NCBI RefSeq assembly: GCF_000173075.1
Contig: NZ_ABVL01000024.1
Span: 175-64,174, forward strand
Source: Chthoniobacter flavus Ellin428
GTDB taxonomy: Bacteria; Verrucomicrobiota; Verrucomicrobiia; Chthoniobacterales; Chthoniobacteraceae
DNA length: 64,000 nt
Reading direction: 5' to 3'
Part shown: positions 24,192 through 32,499 of the stretch, one piece after another
Numbering within the stretch: position 1 is the stretch's first letter
How the letters are laid out: the number at the start of each line of letters is the position of its first letter
Notes under the pieces: generated by a model
What the model was told of the DNA's origin: nothing
What the model saw: the letters and a program-made list of their open reading frames with translations, nothing else
Databases searched by the model: none
Made by a program: the position numbers and the translations under genes

Positions 24192-25484
24192 ATGTTCCCC
24201 ACCACGGCTCGCCAGTCCGGCCCCCATCCGTACTTCAAAGGTAATCGGCGATTCATTCTAGCTGCTGCCGCTTTATCCATCAGCTGCGGGCCTTTCGCTC
24301 ACGGCCAGGACACCGTTCTGCATAGCTTTACCGGAACCGGCGATGGAGCGCTCCCGGTGGCGCAAGTGCTGACCCTTTCCGGTTCGACCCTGTATGGGGC
24401 TACGCCCCAAGGCGGCAGCAATTCCGACGGCGTTCTTTTCAGCGTGAATACCGATGGTTCGAACTTCACTTTGTTGCGGACCTTTTCGGGAGCCACGACA
24501 GATGGGTCCGAACCAACCGGCGCCCTTTCCATCATTGGTTCGCAGATCTATGGAATGACAAAGGCAGGCGGCTCCTTCGGAGCGGGCGCAGCCTACGTGA
24601 TGAATCTGGACGGGAGTGGCTTTACCATCCTGCACAATTTCGGGACTGGTGGCAGCAGCGACGGAGACTTCCCCGTAGGTTCCATGACACCCTCGGGTTC
24701 CAAACTCTATGGCATGACATCGCTCGGCGGCATCGGCAGCAAAGGGACCATTTTCAGCATGAATCCCGACGGATCCGGCTATACCACGCTGTATTCCTTT
24801 ACCGGTGGCGCCACCAGTGGCGTCTCACCTCGCGATGGCACGCTCGCCATTTCCGGTTCGATGCTCTACGGAATGGCCTTCCAAGGCGGTTCGGCCAACA
24901 ACGGCATCGTTTTCGGCATGAATCTCGATGGCTCAGGCTTCACCGTCCTGCACAGCTTCACCAGAGCGATAGACGGTAGCGGCCCGCTGGGTTCCTTGCT
25001 CTTGGTGGGCTCCCAACTCTACGGCCTGATGCCGGGCGGTGGCCCCTCCGTCGGAGGTCTCGCCTTCAGCATGAATCTCGACGGTTCCGACTTCACACAG
25101 CTGCATAATTTCAGCGGCAAAGGAGGCACCTTCCCGGACGGTTCGCTCACCCTTCTGGGGACAAAACTTTTCGGCACCACTTCCGGCGGTGGGGCAAACA
25201 CCGACGGGACTGTCTTTGAAATGAACCTCGATGGTTCCGACTTCACCCTTCTCAGCAGTTTCACTGGCCAACCGGGCGACGGGAATGACCCCGAGGGCAG
25301 CGTGACCGTTTCGCCCGACGGAAGCGTTCTGTATGGAATGACGAGAACCGGCGGCACCAGCAACGACGGCACGGTTTTCTCCGTGGCTATTCCAGCCCCC
25401 GAACCAGCCAGCGCCGGACTCATCGCCTATGGCGCGCTGCTGATGGCTGGCCTTCGCCGACGCAGGCAGGAAGCCAGACGTTAG
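24192..25484 (+). CDS. GloVer-type tandem-repeat protein with PEP-CTERM-like tail
   Basis: A 430-residue exported protein. The signal-type N-terminus (RRFILAAAALSISCGPFAHG) is followed by about nine repeats of ~40 residues with the pattern 'G..LYGMT..GG....G..F.MN.DGS.FT.L..F', characteristic of the GloVer 'choice-of-anchor' repeats, probably a beta-propeller. The C-terminus PAPEPASAGLIAYGALLMAG plus RRRR is a PEP-CTERM-like sorting signal (PEP motif, hydrophobic helix, basic end). It would be exported and processed by an exosortase encoded elsewhere. Ligand and role unknown. It converges with asd and overlaps its stop by four bases. Confidence 0.85.
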   Translation: MFPTTARQSGPHPYFKGNRRFILAAAALSISCGPFAHGQDTVLHSFTGTGDGALPVAQVLTLSGSTLYGATPQGGSNSDGVLFSVNTDGSNFTLLRTFSGATTDGSEPTGALSIIGSQIYGMTKAGGSFGAGAAYVMNLDGSGFTILHNFGTGGSSDGDFPVGSMTPSGSKLYGMTSLGGIGSKGTIFSMNPDGSGYTTLYSFTGGATSGVSPRDGTLAISGSMLYGMAFQGGSANNGIVFGMNLDGSGFTVLHSFTRAIDGSGPLGSLLLVGSQLYGLMPGGGPSVGGLAFSMNLDGSDFTQLHNFSGKGGTFPDGSLTLLGTKLFGTTSGGGANTDGTVFEMNLDGSDFTLLSSFTGQPGDGNDPEGSVTVSPDGSVLYGMTRTGGTSNDGTVFSVAIPAPEPASAGLIAYGALLMAGLRRRRQEARR

Positions 25485-26479
25485 ATCAACTCCGCGATCT
25501 GCACCGCATTGAGCGCGGCGCCCTTGAGGAGCTGATCGCCGGCGACCCAGAAGGCGAGGCCGTTGTCCAGCGCGCAGTCGAGGCGCAGACGTCCGACCTG
25601 GCAGTCGTCCTGTTCGGCGACGTAGAGCGGGAGCGGGTACTCGGCCTTGGCGGGATCGTCCACCAGTTCGAGGCCGGGCGCTTGCGAGAGCACTTCGCGC
25701 GCGTCTTTCAGCGACACGGGACGCTCGAACTCGGCATTCACCGCCACGCTGTGCGCCCGGTAGACCGGCACGCGCACGCAGGTTACCGAAGCCTTGAAGG
25801 TCGGGTGATGCATGATGCGGCGGCCTTCGTTCTGCATCTTCATCTCTTCCTTCGTGTAACCGGTCTCGAGGAAGGAATCGACGTGCGGCAGCACGTTAAA
25901 AGCGATCTGGTGCGGATAGACTTTTTTCTCCACCGGCTGGCCGGCAGTAACAGCATGCACCTGCGCGCGCAGCTCTTCGATGGCCTGCGCCCCGGTGCCA
26001 CTCACGGCCTGGTAGCTGGAGGCGAAAATGCGCTTCACGCGGAACTCCTGGTGCAACGGAAATAGCGCCATGAGGGTGATAGCCGTGGTGCAGTTCGGGT
26101 TGGCGATGATGCCGCGGCTCTTCTTGATGTCGGCGGCATTGATCTCCGGAACGACGAGCGGCACATCGGGGTCCATGCGATAAGCGCTGGAATTGTCCAC
26201 CACCACCGCGCCCGCCTGCACGGCATGCGGCGCGTATTGCTTCGAGATGCCGCCACCGGCGCTGAAGAGCGCGACGTCCACCCCGGCAAAGGAATCTTCC
26301 TTGAGCTCCGTGATCGGTATGTCGCTGCCGCGGAACGGCAGGGTTTTACCCACCGAGCGCGCGGAGGCCAGCAGGGTCAGTTTACCGACGGGAAAATTGC
26401 GTTTCTCAAGCGTCTTGATCATTTCAACACCCACCGCTCCGGTGGCTCCGACGATCGCGACATGTAGATTCTTGCTCAT
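25481..26479 (-). CDS. asd: Aspartate-semialdehyde dehydrogenase
   Basis: A 332-residue enzyme converting aspartyl phosphate to aspartate semialdehyde, for lysine, diaminopimelate, threonine and methionine synthesis. NADP-binding VAIVGATGAVG (8-18), GGGISKQYA, the catalytic cysteine ANPNCTT (Cys130), the SYQAVSGTGAQAIEEL segment and CVRVPVYRAHSVAVN are all present. Start at ATG 26479 (MSKNLHVAIVG). Monocistronic, divergent from the gene at 26586. Confidence 0.95.
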   Translation of the reverse strand: MSKNLHVAIVGATGAVGVEMIKTLEKRNFPVGKLTLLASARSVGKTLPFRGSDIPITELKEDSFAGVDVALFSAGGGISKQYAPHAVQAGAVVVDNSSAYRMDPDVPLVVPEINAADIKKSRGIIANPNCTTAITLMALFPLHQEFRVKRIFASSYQAVSGTGAQAIEELRAQVHAVTAGQPVEKKVYPHQIAFNVLPHVDSFLETGYTKEEMKMQNEGRRIMHHPTFKASVTCVRVPVYRAHSVAVNAEFERPVSLKDAREVLSQAPGLELVDDPAKAEYPLPLYVAEQDDCQVGRLRLDCALDNGLAFWVAGDQLLKGAALNAVQIAELI

Positions 26480-26585
26480 AAAAAAGGCCGCGAACTGTAT
26501 AGCCTCGCCCGCGCAATGCAAATCCGGAGAAGAGGAAGTTGCGTCATCCTTTTAAAAGACCCGGACTTCACGTAGGGTACGCTGC

Positions 26586-26966
26586 ATGAGCGACGGCGAG
26601 TTCCCATCGGGGCCGTGGACCGGCTTTTTTACCTATTCCCACCTCCCCGGAAAGTGGCGAACGAACGTGCACTTTACCTTCGAGCACGGCCGGGTCACTG
26701 GAGAAGGCACCGACAGCGTGGGATCGTTCATTGTTGCCGGCCGCTACGATGCCGCAGCCAGGGAGTGTTTTTGGACGAAAACCTACGTCGCCGCCCACAA
26801 CGTCTTTTACCAAGGATTTCGGGAGGGCAAAGGGATCTGGGGCACGTGGGAGATTCGACCAACCGTGAAAGGGGGCTTTCAACTTTGGCCGCTCGGTGCC
26901 GACGGCGGTGAAAATGAAGCGGTGCAGGAGGCGGAAGAACTGCCAGCGGAGTTGCTTCCATCGTGA
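26586..26966 (+). CDS. Conserved hypothetical protein
   Basis: A 126-residue soluble protein with no signal peptide. The core reads as a small beta-barrel: PWTGFFTYSHLPGKWRTNVH, FEHGRVTGEGTDSVGSFIVA, CFWTKTYVAAHNVFYQGF and GIWGTWEI, then an acidic Glu-rich tail. Aromatic-rich strands with G-D-G turns resemble lipocalin-like or avidin-like small barrels, but no family is named with confidence. It is followed 63 bases later by an L,D-transpeptidase gene on the same strand. Confidence 0.7.
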   Translation: MSDGEFPSGPWTGFFTYSHLPGKWRTNVHFTFEHGRVTGEGTDSVGSFIVAGRYDAAARECFWTKTYVAAHNVFYQGFREGKGIWGTWEIRPTVKGGFQLWPLGADGGENEAVQEAEELPAELLPS

Positions 26967-27029
26967 AAGGCCGGCTTCCGTTTCGCCGCCTTGGCGAAAA
27001 CAGCCGAGGCGCTATAGTTCCCGGCATCC

Positions 27030-27479
27030 ATGCACATCCGTGTCCACGTCCCCTCGCAAACGCTCGACCTGCTCGATGATGCCGGCGAAACGATCCGCTG
27101 CTACGCTATTTCGACCTCCCGCCACGGCCTCGGCACTGAACCCGGCAGCTTCAAGACGCCGACCGGACGCTTTCGCATCGTGGAAAAAATCGGCGACGGA
27201 GCCCCTCCAGGAGAAATTTTCGTGAGCCGCGTGCCGACCGGAAAAATCGGCCAGGAAGGCGACGATCACGATCACGTGCAGACGCGCATCCTGTGGCTCG
27301 ATGGTCTGGACGACGACAACAAGAACACGCACGACCGCTACATTTACATCCACGGGACCAACGCGGAATCGCGCCTCGGCATTCCGGCCAGTTTTGGCTG
27401 CGTGCGCATGAACAATCTCGACGTCATCGACCTTTACGATCGCGTCCCGGCGGGCACGACGGTGGAGATACAACCATAG
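27030..27479 (+). CDS. L,D-transpeptidase (YkuD) domain protein
   Basis: A 149-residue single YkuD domain. The catalytic HGT...S.GC.R.. signature is IYIHGTNAESRLGIPASFGC followed by VRM, with His108 and Cys124. The N-terminal MHIRVHVPSQTLDLLDDAG and KTPTGRFRI are typical of the fold. Such enzymes form 3-3 cross-links in peptidoglycan or attach proteins to it. No signal peptide or TM helix is visible, so either export is unusual or the true start is further upstream. No better start was found. Same strand as the lipoprotein gene downstream. Confidence 0.85.
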   Translation: MHIRVHVPSQTLDLLDDAGETIRCYAISTSRHGLGTEPGSFKTPTGRFRIVEKIGDGAPPGEIFVSRVPTGKIGQEGDDHDHVQTRILWLDGLDDDNKNTHDRYIYIHGTNAESRLGIPASFGCVRMNNLDVIDLYDRVPAGTTVEIQP

Positions 27480-27570
27480 GGCGTTCCACTCACGAAATGT
27501 AGGCGTGCCGAAAAAAACGTTGTCTTGTCCCGGCAAACAACGAACATCGCCGCCCTATGCCCACTGGCAA

Positions 27571-27580
27571 GAAAGGAGGG
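27571..27580 (+). promoter_or_regulatory. Strong Shine-Dalgarno site of the small lipoprotein gene
   Basis: GAAAGGAGGG lies 14 bases before the ATG at 27595. Most other genes in the window lack a clear purine-rich site before their start, so this one stands out and supports the chosen start. Confidence 0.7.
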
Positions 27581-27594
27581 GAAAACTACTTATC

Positions 27595-27717
27595 ATGAAA
27601 TACATCGCTATTATCGCGCTCGCCGCAATGGCCCTGAGCCTCGGCGCTTGCGCCAGCAAGACCACCGCGTCGACGAGCTCTACTTCGACGACCGCTTCGA
27701 CCGGTTACCGGAAGTAA
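27595..27717 (+). CDS. Small lipoprotein (40 residues)
   Basis: MKYIAIIALAAMALSLGAC is a lipoprotein signal sequence with lipobox LGAC, leaving a mature peptide of ~22 residues rich in Ser and Thr (CASKTTASTSSTSTT) and ending GYRK. It is preceded by a strong Shine-Dalgarno site and followed by a good terminator at 27752-27784, a compact single-gene unit that is probably highly expressed, perhaps as an abundant outer-membrane lipoprotein. Longer in-frame reading upstream (from 27505) is ignored because of the Shine-Dalgarno placement. Confidence 0.75.
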   Translation: MKYIAIIALAAMALSLGACASKTTASTSSTSTTASTGYRK

Positions 27718-27751
27718 GGCCTCTTCAACCGAGGGGACTTCCTTTACAAGA

Positions 27752-27784
27752 AGCCAGGCTGGCTCCATGCCGGCCTGGCTTTTT
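27752..27784 (+). terminator. Rho-independent terminator after the lipoprotein gene
   Basis: AGCCAGGC (27752-27759) and GCCTGGCT (27773-27780) form a perfect 8-bp stem with a 13-base loop, followed by TTTT. Confidence 0.8.
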
Positions 27785-27930
27785 GCATGCCGAAAAAGAG
27801 GCGGGAACTGAAATCATCATTGCGGCTAAGAAATGGCAGAAACTCGGCTTTTCTACGTGAGGCGACTGAGTGCGTAGCCGGGTTTCCAGTGTAGTTCCCG
27901 TCCCGCCGAACTGGCGCCCCCTCCCCTTTC

Positions 27931-29016
27931 ATGAAGAAAATCATCCTGTTACTCGTTGCCCTCGGTCTTGTCGGCGGCGGTTTGTACGTCGGTAAAGACA
28001 AACTGTTCTCGCATCAAAACGACCAGGAAATGCCTGACAAGTTCGTTTCCAAGGCCGAAAAGCGCGACATCGACTTCAGCGTCGAAGTGAGCGGTGACGT
28101 AATGCCGGTGACCCAACTCGACGTGAAGGCCGAGGTTGGCGGCAAGGTGAAAAAGCTGCACGTGCTTCCCGGGCAGACAGTGAAGAAGGGCGATCTCCTC
28201 GCCGAAATCGACGACAGCGTTTTGCTCACGGATCGGGACAGCGCCAACACGGAGATCGAGGGCGCCAAACTCGCCATGGAAAAGGCGAAGAAGAATTACG
28301 AGCGGTCACGCGATCTTTTCCACCAAAAGCTCGTGAGCCAGGAGGTTTTCGACAACACCACCGCCGAGTACGAAATCGCCCAAAACGACCTCGTCAAAGC
28401 GCAGAAGAAGTTGCAACAGGTTGACGACCAATTGCACTTCGCCAGAGTGGTGGCGTCGGGGGATGGCACCGTGCTCACCGTTCCGGTGGTCGAAGGACAG
28501 GTCATCATCGCCGCCGCGAGCGTGAACAGTGGCACTACGCTCATGACCATTGCCGACCTGCGGAAACTGCTCGTCCAGACGCATATCAACCAGGTGGACG
28601 TCGCTCGACTCGAGCTCAGCCAGCCCGTGAAGCTCCGCGCCGAATCGCTGAAAGACCTGGAGATGGAAGCCACGATTTCCTTCATCGCCCCCGTGGCCAC
28701 CATCACGAACAACGTCAAAGGTTTCGATGTGCAGGCCATGATCGAAAAGCCGAATCCGCGGCTGCGGCCGGGGATGACGGTCAATATGACGGTGCCCATC
28801 GCACGTGCGGACGATGCGCTCAGCGTGCCGATTTCCGCCGTCTTCAAGGGCGACGGCAATAAGAAGATCGTTTATGTGCGCAAGGGCGAGACGACCGAGA
28901 AACGCGAGGTCAAAATCGGCGTCACCAACATCGATCACGCCCAAATCCTGCAAGGCGTGAGCGAAGGCGAGGAGATTCTGCTCGTCGAACCGGACAAAGT
29001 CCCGAAGCGTTCGTGA
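27931..29016 (+). CDS. MacA-type periplasmic adaptor (membrane fusion) protein
   Basis: A 361-residue HlyD/RND-type adaptor. A membrane anchor (KKIILLLVALGLVGGGLYVG), a biotinyl-lipoyl-like domain (KAEVGGKVKKLHVLPGQTVKKGDLLA), a coiled-coil hairpin (~85-145, ANTEIEGAKLAMEKAKKNYE...), then beta-barrel (TIADLRKLLVQTHINQVDVA) and membrane-proximal domains are recognisable. Together with the ATPase (29063) and permease (29901) it forms a MacAB-like exporter that would couple to a TolC-like channel encoded elsewhere. Cargo unknown. Confidence 0.88.
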   Translation: MKKIILLLVALGLVGGGLYVGKDKLFSHQNDQEMPDKFVSKAEKRDIDFSVEVSGDVMPVTQLDVKAEVGGKVKKLHVLPGQTVKKGDLLAEIDDSVLLTDRDSANTEIEGAKLAMEKAKKNYERSRDLFHQKLVSQEVFDNTTAEYEIAQNDLVKAQKKLQQVDDQLHFARVVASGDGTVLTVPVVEGQVIIAAASVNSGTTLMTIADLRKLLVQTHINQVDVARLELSQPVKLRAESLKDLEMEATISFIAPVATITNNVKGFDVQAMIEKPNPRLRPGMTVNMTVPIARADDALSVPISAVFKGDGNKKIVYVRKGETTEKREVKIGVTNIDHAQILQGVSEGEEILLVEPDKVPKRS

Positions 29017-29062
29017 TCGGCGGGTTCATTGTGGAAGCAGGCTTCTCCGGCAATTTTTCCCC

Positions 29063-29785
29063 ATGCCGCTGATCGAACTCATTGACGTCGTCAAACGCTA
29101 CAAGATCGGCGAGCAGGAAATCCTCGCGCTCGATGGGATCGATCTCACCATCGACCAGGGCGAATACGCCGCGATCATCGGCCCTAGCGGCAGCGGCAAG
29201 TCCACGCTCATGCACTTGCTCGGCTGTCTCGATACGCCGACCTCGGGCACGATGCTCATCGATGGCATCGACGTGAGCCGCGCCAGTGGCAACAAGCTGA
29301 GCGAAATGCGAAATCAAAAAATCGGTTTCGTCTTCCAGAGCTTCAATCTGCTGCCCAAGCTGACCGTCCTGCAAAACGTGGAGCTGCCCATGATCTATGC
29401 CGGTGTCTCCGCCCGCGAGCGCCGCGAGCGCGCGATGGTGGCGATCGAACGCGTGGAACTCCAAAACCGGGTCAAGAATACGCCGCTCCAGCTTAGCGGC
29501 GGCCAGATGCAACGCGTGGCCATCGCCCGCGCACTGGTGAACAATCCGAGAATTATCTTCGCCGACGAACCGACGGGCAATCTCGACTCACGGACCGGCG
29601 CCAATATCCTCCAGCTCTTCCGCGAACTCAGCACCGGCGGCTGCACCATCGTGCTCGTCACCCACGATGCCAAAATTGCCGCGCAAACCCCGCGCCGCAT
29701 CGAAATCCGTGACGGCAAAATCGTGGACTCGGAATCCATGGATCCCCTGCTCAGCGGCCAGGCGCAACTCACCCCCACGAAATGA
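29063..29785 (+). CDS. MacB-type ABC transporter ATPase
   Basis: A 240-residue ATPase of the LolD/MacB class. Walker A GPSGSGKS (40-47), Q-loop FQSFNLLP, signature LSGGQ (144-148) and Walker B IIFADEP (164-170) with THD (switch His) are complete. In MacB proper the ATPase and permease are one chain. Here they are separate genes with the adaptor 5' and the permease 3', an organisation common outside Proteobacteria. Confidence 0.92.
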   Translation: MPLIELIDVVKRYKIGEQEILALDGIDLTIDQGEYAAIIGPSGSGKSTLMHLLGCLDTPTSGTMLIDGIDVSRASGNKLSEMRNQKIGFVFQSFNLLPKLTVLQNVELPMIYAGVSARERRERAMVAIERVELQNRVKNTPLQLSGGQMQRVAIARALVNNPRIIFADEPTGNLDSRTGANILQLFRELSTGGCTIVLVTHDAKIAAQTPRRIEIRDGKIVDSESMDPLLSGQAQLTPTK

Positions 29786-29795
29786 TTGCGGAATT

Positions 29796-29900
29796 CGGAA
29801 CGCGAAATGCGCAATTTAATTTAGCGCGCACCGTTCAGTTCACCGACGAGATCGGAACCCCGGCCATTCCGCACTCCGCACTTCCCATTCTGCATTCCCG
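29796..29900. repeat. Imperfect inverted repeat ending at a start codon
   Basis: GCGGAATTCGGAACGCGAAA (about 29791-29810) is imperfectly mirrored by ATTCCGCACTCCGCAC...CATTCTGCATTCC (about 29865-29898), with the permease ATG at 29901 directly after. Nothing else coding is seen between the two exporter genes. Confidence 0.6.
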
Positions 29901-31276
29901 ATGAAACCTCTGGCTCGGCCTGCTCGTCGGCTTCAAGGAAATCTGGGCTCACAAATTTCGCAGCATCCTCACGATGCTCGGCGTCATTCTCGGCGTCGCC
30001 TCGCTCCTTTCCATGTTCTCCCTCACCGCCGGCATCGCCAAGGGCATGCGCGAAATACATGCAACAGGTGGGTGGCATCGAACAAGTGAGCGTCATCCCC
30101 CAAGAGCCTCCGGAGGAGCAGCAGCTTTTCGCGGATACCTCACCAGGCCGCACCGTCAAGGACGCCGAGAGCATCGAGCGATCCGCCCCGCTCATCTCGA
30201 GTGTGACCCCGGTTTCCACCCTGGGCGGCTGCGCGATTCACCGTGGTCCCATTACGATCCGTGGCTCGGTGGACGGCTGCTGGCCTTCCTACGTCGAGAT
30301 CAACAAGCACAACGTCGCCGTCGGCCGCAATCTTTGCGACCTCGATCTCGAGGAGGCCAAGCGTGTCTGCGTCATCGGCAAGGTCATCGTCGACCGCCTC
30401 TGGCCGGAGTTCCCCAATTACAATCCCATCGGCGAGACAATCCTGCTGAACAATCGGCCGTTTACGGTCGTCGGGGTTTTCGAATTTTACGAGCGCGAAC
30501 AGGACAAGCGCCGGCGCCAACTCGCCCAGGAAAAGGCCAATGCCAAGGCCACTCCCACACCCACGCCGGCCAAGAAAAGGAGCGGCCGTTCTTCCCGCTC
30601 CACTCCCCTGGGCAACATCCCCTTCCTCGCCAAGAACTCCACCATCATCATCCCGATCAGCACCATGATGTTTGAGTTCAAGAGCGCCAGCGTGGTGGGT
30701 GGCGTCGATCAAGGACCGAACCTGAAACTCGATGCCCTGACCTTCCAGGTCGCCGACATCAATCGTTTTCAAGAGGCACTCGCCCAGGTACGCCGCATCC
30801 TGACGGAGACGCACCGCACCGTGGAGGATTTCGCCTTCTCCACTCGCGAGGAGATGTTCGACGCAATCGAGCAAAATATCCACGAGACACGCATGAGCGG
30901 CGGCCTCATCGCCGGCATTTCTCTGCTCGTGGGCGGCATTGGAATCATGAACATCATGCTCGCCAGCATTACCGAACGCATTCGCGAGATCGGCGTACGT
31001 CGTGCGGTCGGCGCCAAGGCGCGGGACATTTTCGTGCAAATCGTCGTCGAGAGCGCGGTCATCGGTTTCATCGGCGGGCTGCTCGGCCTCATCGCCAGCG
31101 CGGCCATGATGAAACTGCTCATCTACATCTCACCGGGCAAAAACGCCCCGGTGGTGGAACTCGACAACGTGCTCATCAGCTTCGGCTTCGCCGTGGTCAT
31201 CGGCGTCCTCAGCGGGTTATATCCGGCGTGGAAAGCGAGCCGCCTGGATCCCATCGAGGCGCTGCGCTACGGGTAG
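29901..31276 (+). pseudogene. MacB-type permease, broken by two one-base insertions
   Basis: A FtsX-type permease spread over three frames. ATGAAACC (29901) reads on as NLWLGLLVGFKEIWAHKFRS only if AAA (29904-29906) is AA. The frame then gives the first TM region (MLGVILGVASLLSMFSLTAG) up to GMRE near 30052. A second AAA (30053-30055) shifts it again, and the frame from 30059 continues YMQQVGGIEQVSVIPQEPPE through the periplasmic domain to the C-terminal helices (GGLIAGISLLVGGIGIMNIM, NVLISFGFAVVIGVLSGLYP) and the stop at 31276. An Ala/Lys/Pro-rich insertion occurs in the periplasmic domain. Corrected length ~457 residues. Confidence 0.8.
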
Positions 31277-31285
31277 CGCAGGGAG

Positions 31286-31433
31286 TGGATAGTTGAGAGT
31301 TGATAGTTGATAGCCACGTCAAGTAAGCGAAAGTCACCGGCCGAAACTCACGTTGCTCCCGCTTCGTTTGCGAGCACCGTCCGCGCACACCAGCGATGGC
31401 TCTCAACCATCAACTCTCAACTATCAACTATCC
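31286..31433. repeat. Inverted low-complexity repeat overlapping the rlmN start
   Basis: GGATAGTTGAGAGTTGATAG (from about 31288) is mirrored by CAACTCTCAACTATCAACTA (about 31411-31430), with ~90 bases between. The right arm lies just inside the rlmN ORF and encodes NHQLSTINYPTL, so it alters the N-terminus of RlmN. Confidence 0.75.
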
Positions 31434-32499
31434 GACCCTGACCGACCTTCCCTTCCCCGCTCTGGCGCAGGAAATGGACGGCCTTTCCCCCGTGCACACC
31501 CACGCCCTGTGGCGCGCGCTTTATCGTGAGGGCGCCACAGATCTCGCACGGCGCTCCGAATTTCTTCCCCCGCTCCGCCGCTGGCTGGATGCCGCCACAG
31601 CCCGGTTGCCGGTCGATGTGCCGGAACTCGTTGCCGACACCGCCAGCACGGATGGCCTGACCCGCAAGTTTCTCCTGCGCCTGGCCGATGCCCAGACCAT
31701 CGAGACCGTGCTCATGAGCTATCGCGGTCGCTACACCGCTTGCGTCAGCACCCAGGCGGGTTGCGCCATGGGCTGTGTTTTTTGCGCCACGGGCCAGATG
31801 GGCTTTACGCGGCACCTGCGCCCGGGCGAGATCGTCGCGCAAGTCCTGCACGCCCAACGCACTCTCCTGGCGCGCAGCGAACCCGGCTTGCGCAATCTCG
31901 TGCTCATGGGCATGGGCGAACCGTTGCACAATTACGATTCCGTGATGACTGCGCTGGAGATCATCTCCGATCGGCGCGGACTCAATATCGGTCCCGGCCA
32001 CATCACCATCAGCACCGTTGGCGTCGTTCCCGGCATTCTGCGTCTCGCCGAGGAGCAGCGCCCATATCATCTCGCGGTGAGCCTGCATGGTGCCAGCGAA
32101 GAAGAGCGCTCCGCACTCGTCCCGGCCAGTCGCCGCTGGTCGCTGGCCGAACTCATCGCCGCCTGCCGCACCTATGGTGCCAAAACCGGCCGCCGCATCT
32201 TCTTCGAATGGACGCTCATCGCCGGCCAGAACGATTCGCCGGCGCAAGCCGCCAGGCTCGCTGCGCTCCTCGCGGGTATCGATGCCCACGTCAATCTCAT
32301 CCCGCTCAATCCCACCGGCGGCTTCGCCGGCACCGCAAGTGCCAGTGCGGCGGCGAACGAATTCCAGCACACCTTGAAGGCCGCCAACATTCCCTCCACC
32401 GTTCGTCAGCGCCGCGGCATCGACGTTGCAGCGGGCTGCGGACAACTCAGGGTGGAGAAAGGCCGAACATCGGCCGGAGTAACATCCAACGTCCAATGA
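31396..32499 (+). CDS. rlmN: RlmN-like radical SAM 23S rRNA/tRNA methyltransferase
   Basis: A 367-residue enzyme methylating A2503 in 23S rRNA (and A37 in some tRNAs) via a dual radical SAM mechanism. The 4Fe-4S cluster cysteines are C123-A-M-G-C127-V-F-C130. The methyl-carrying/acceptor Cys pair appears as YTACVSTQ (C116 region) and AAGCGQL (C348). GMGEPLHNYD and VSLHGASEEERS match the family. The N-terminus (MALNHQLSTINYP) and the C-terminus (SAGVTSNVQ) are read from flanking repeats. The functional domain runs from about residue 14 to 350. The stop (32497-32499) lies within the 32480-32581 repeat, overlapping the convergent NlpC gene. Confidence 0.9.
   Translation: MALNHQLSTINYPTLTDLPFPALAQEMDGLSPVHTHALWRALYREGATDLARRSEFLPPLRRWLDAATARLPVDVPELVADTASTDGLTRKFLLRLADAQTIETVLMSYRGRYTACVSTQAGCAMGCVFCATGQMGFTRHLRPGEIVAQVLHAQRTLLARSEPGLRNLVLMGMGEPLHNYDSVMTALEIISDRRGLNIGPGHITISTVGVVPGILRLAEEQRPYHLAVSLHGASEEERSALVPASRRWSLAELIAACRTYGAKTGRRIFFEWTLIAGQNDSPAQAARLAALLAGIDAHVNLIPLNPTGGFAGTASASAAANEFQHTLKAANIPSTVRQRRGIDVAAGCGQLRVEKGRTSAGVTSNVQ

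Noticed and set aside
29974-30675. 233-codon plus-strand frame with an Arg-rich second half
   Set aside because: Its first part is the permease TM region; after the frameshift at 30053 it continues only as an out-of-frame shadow.
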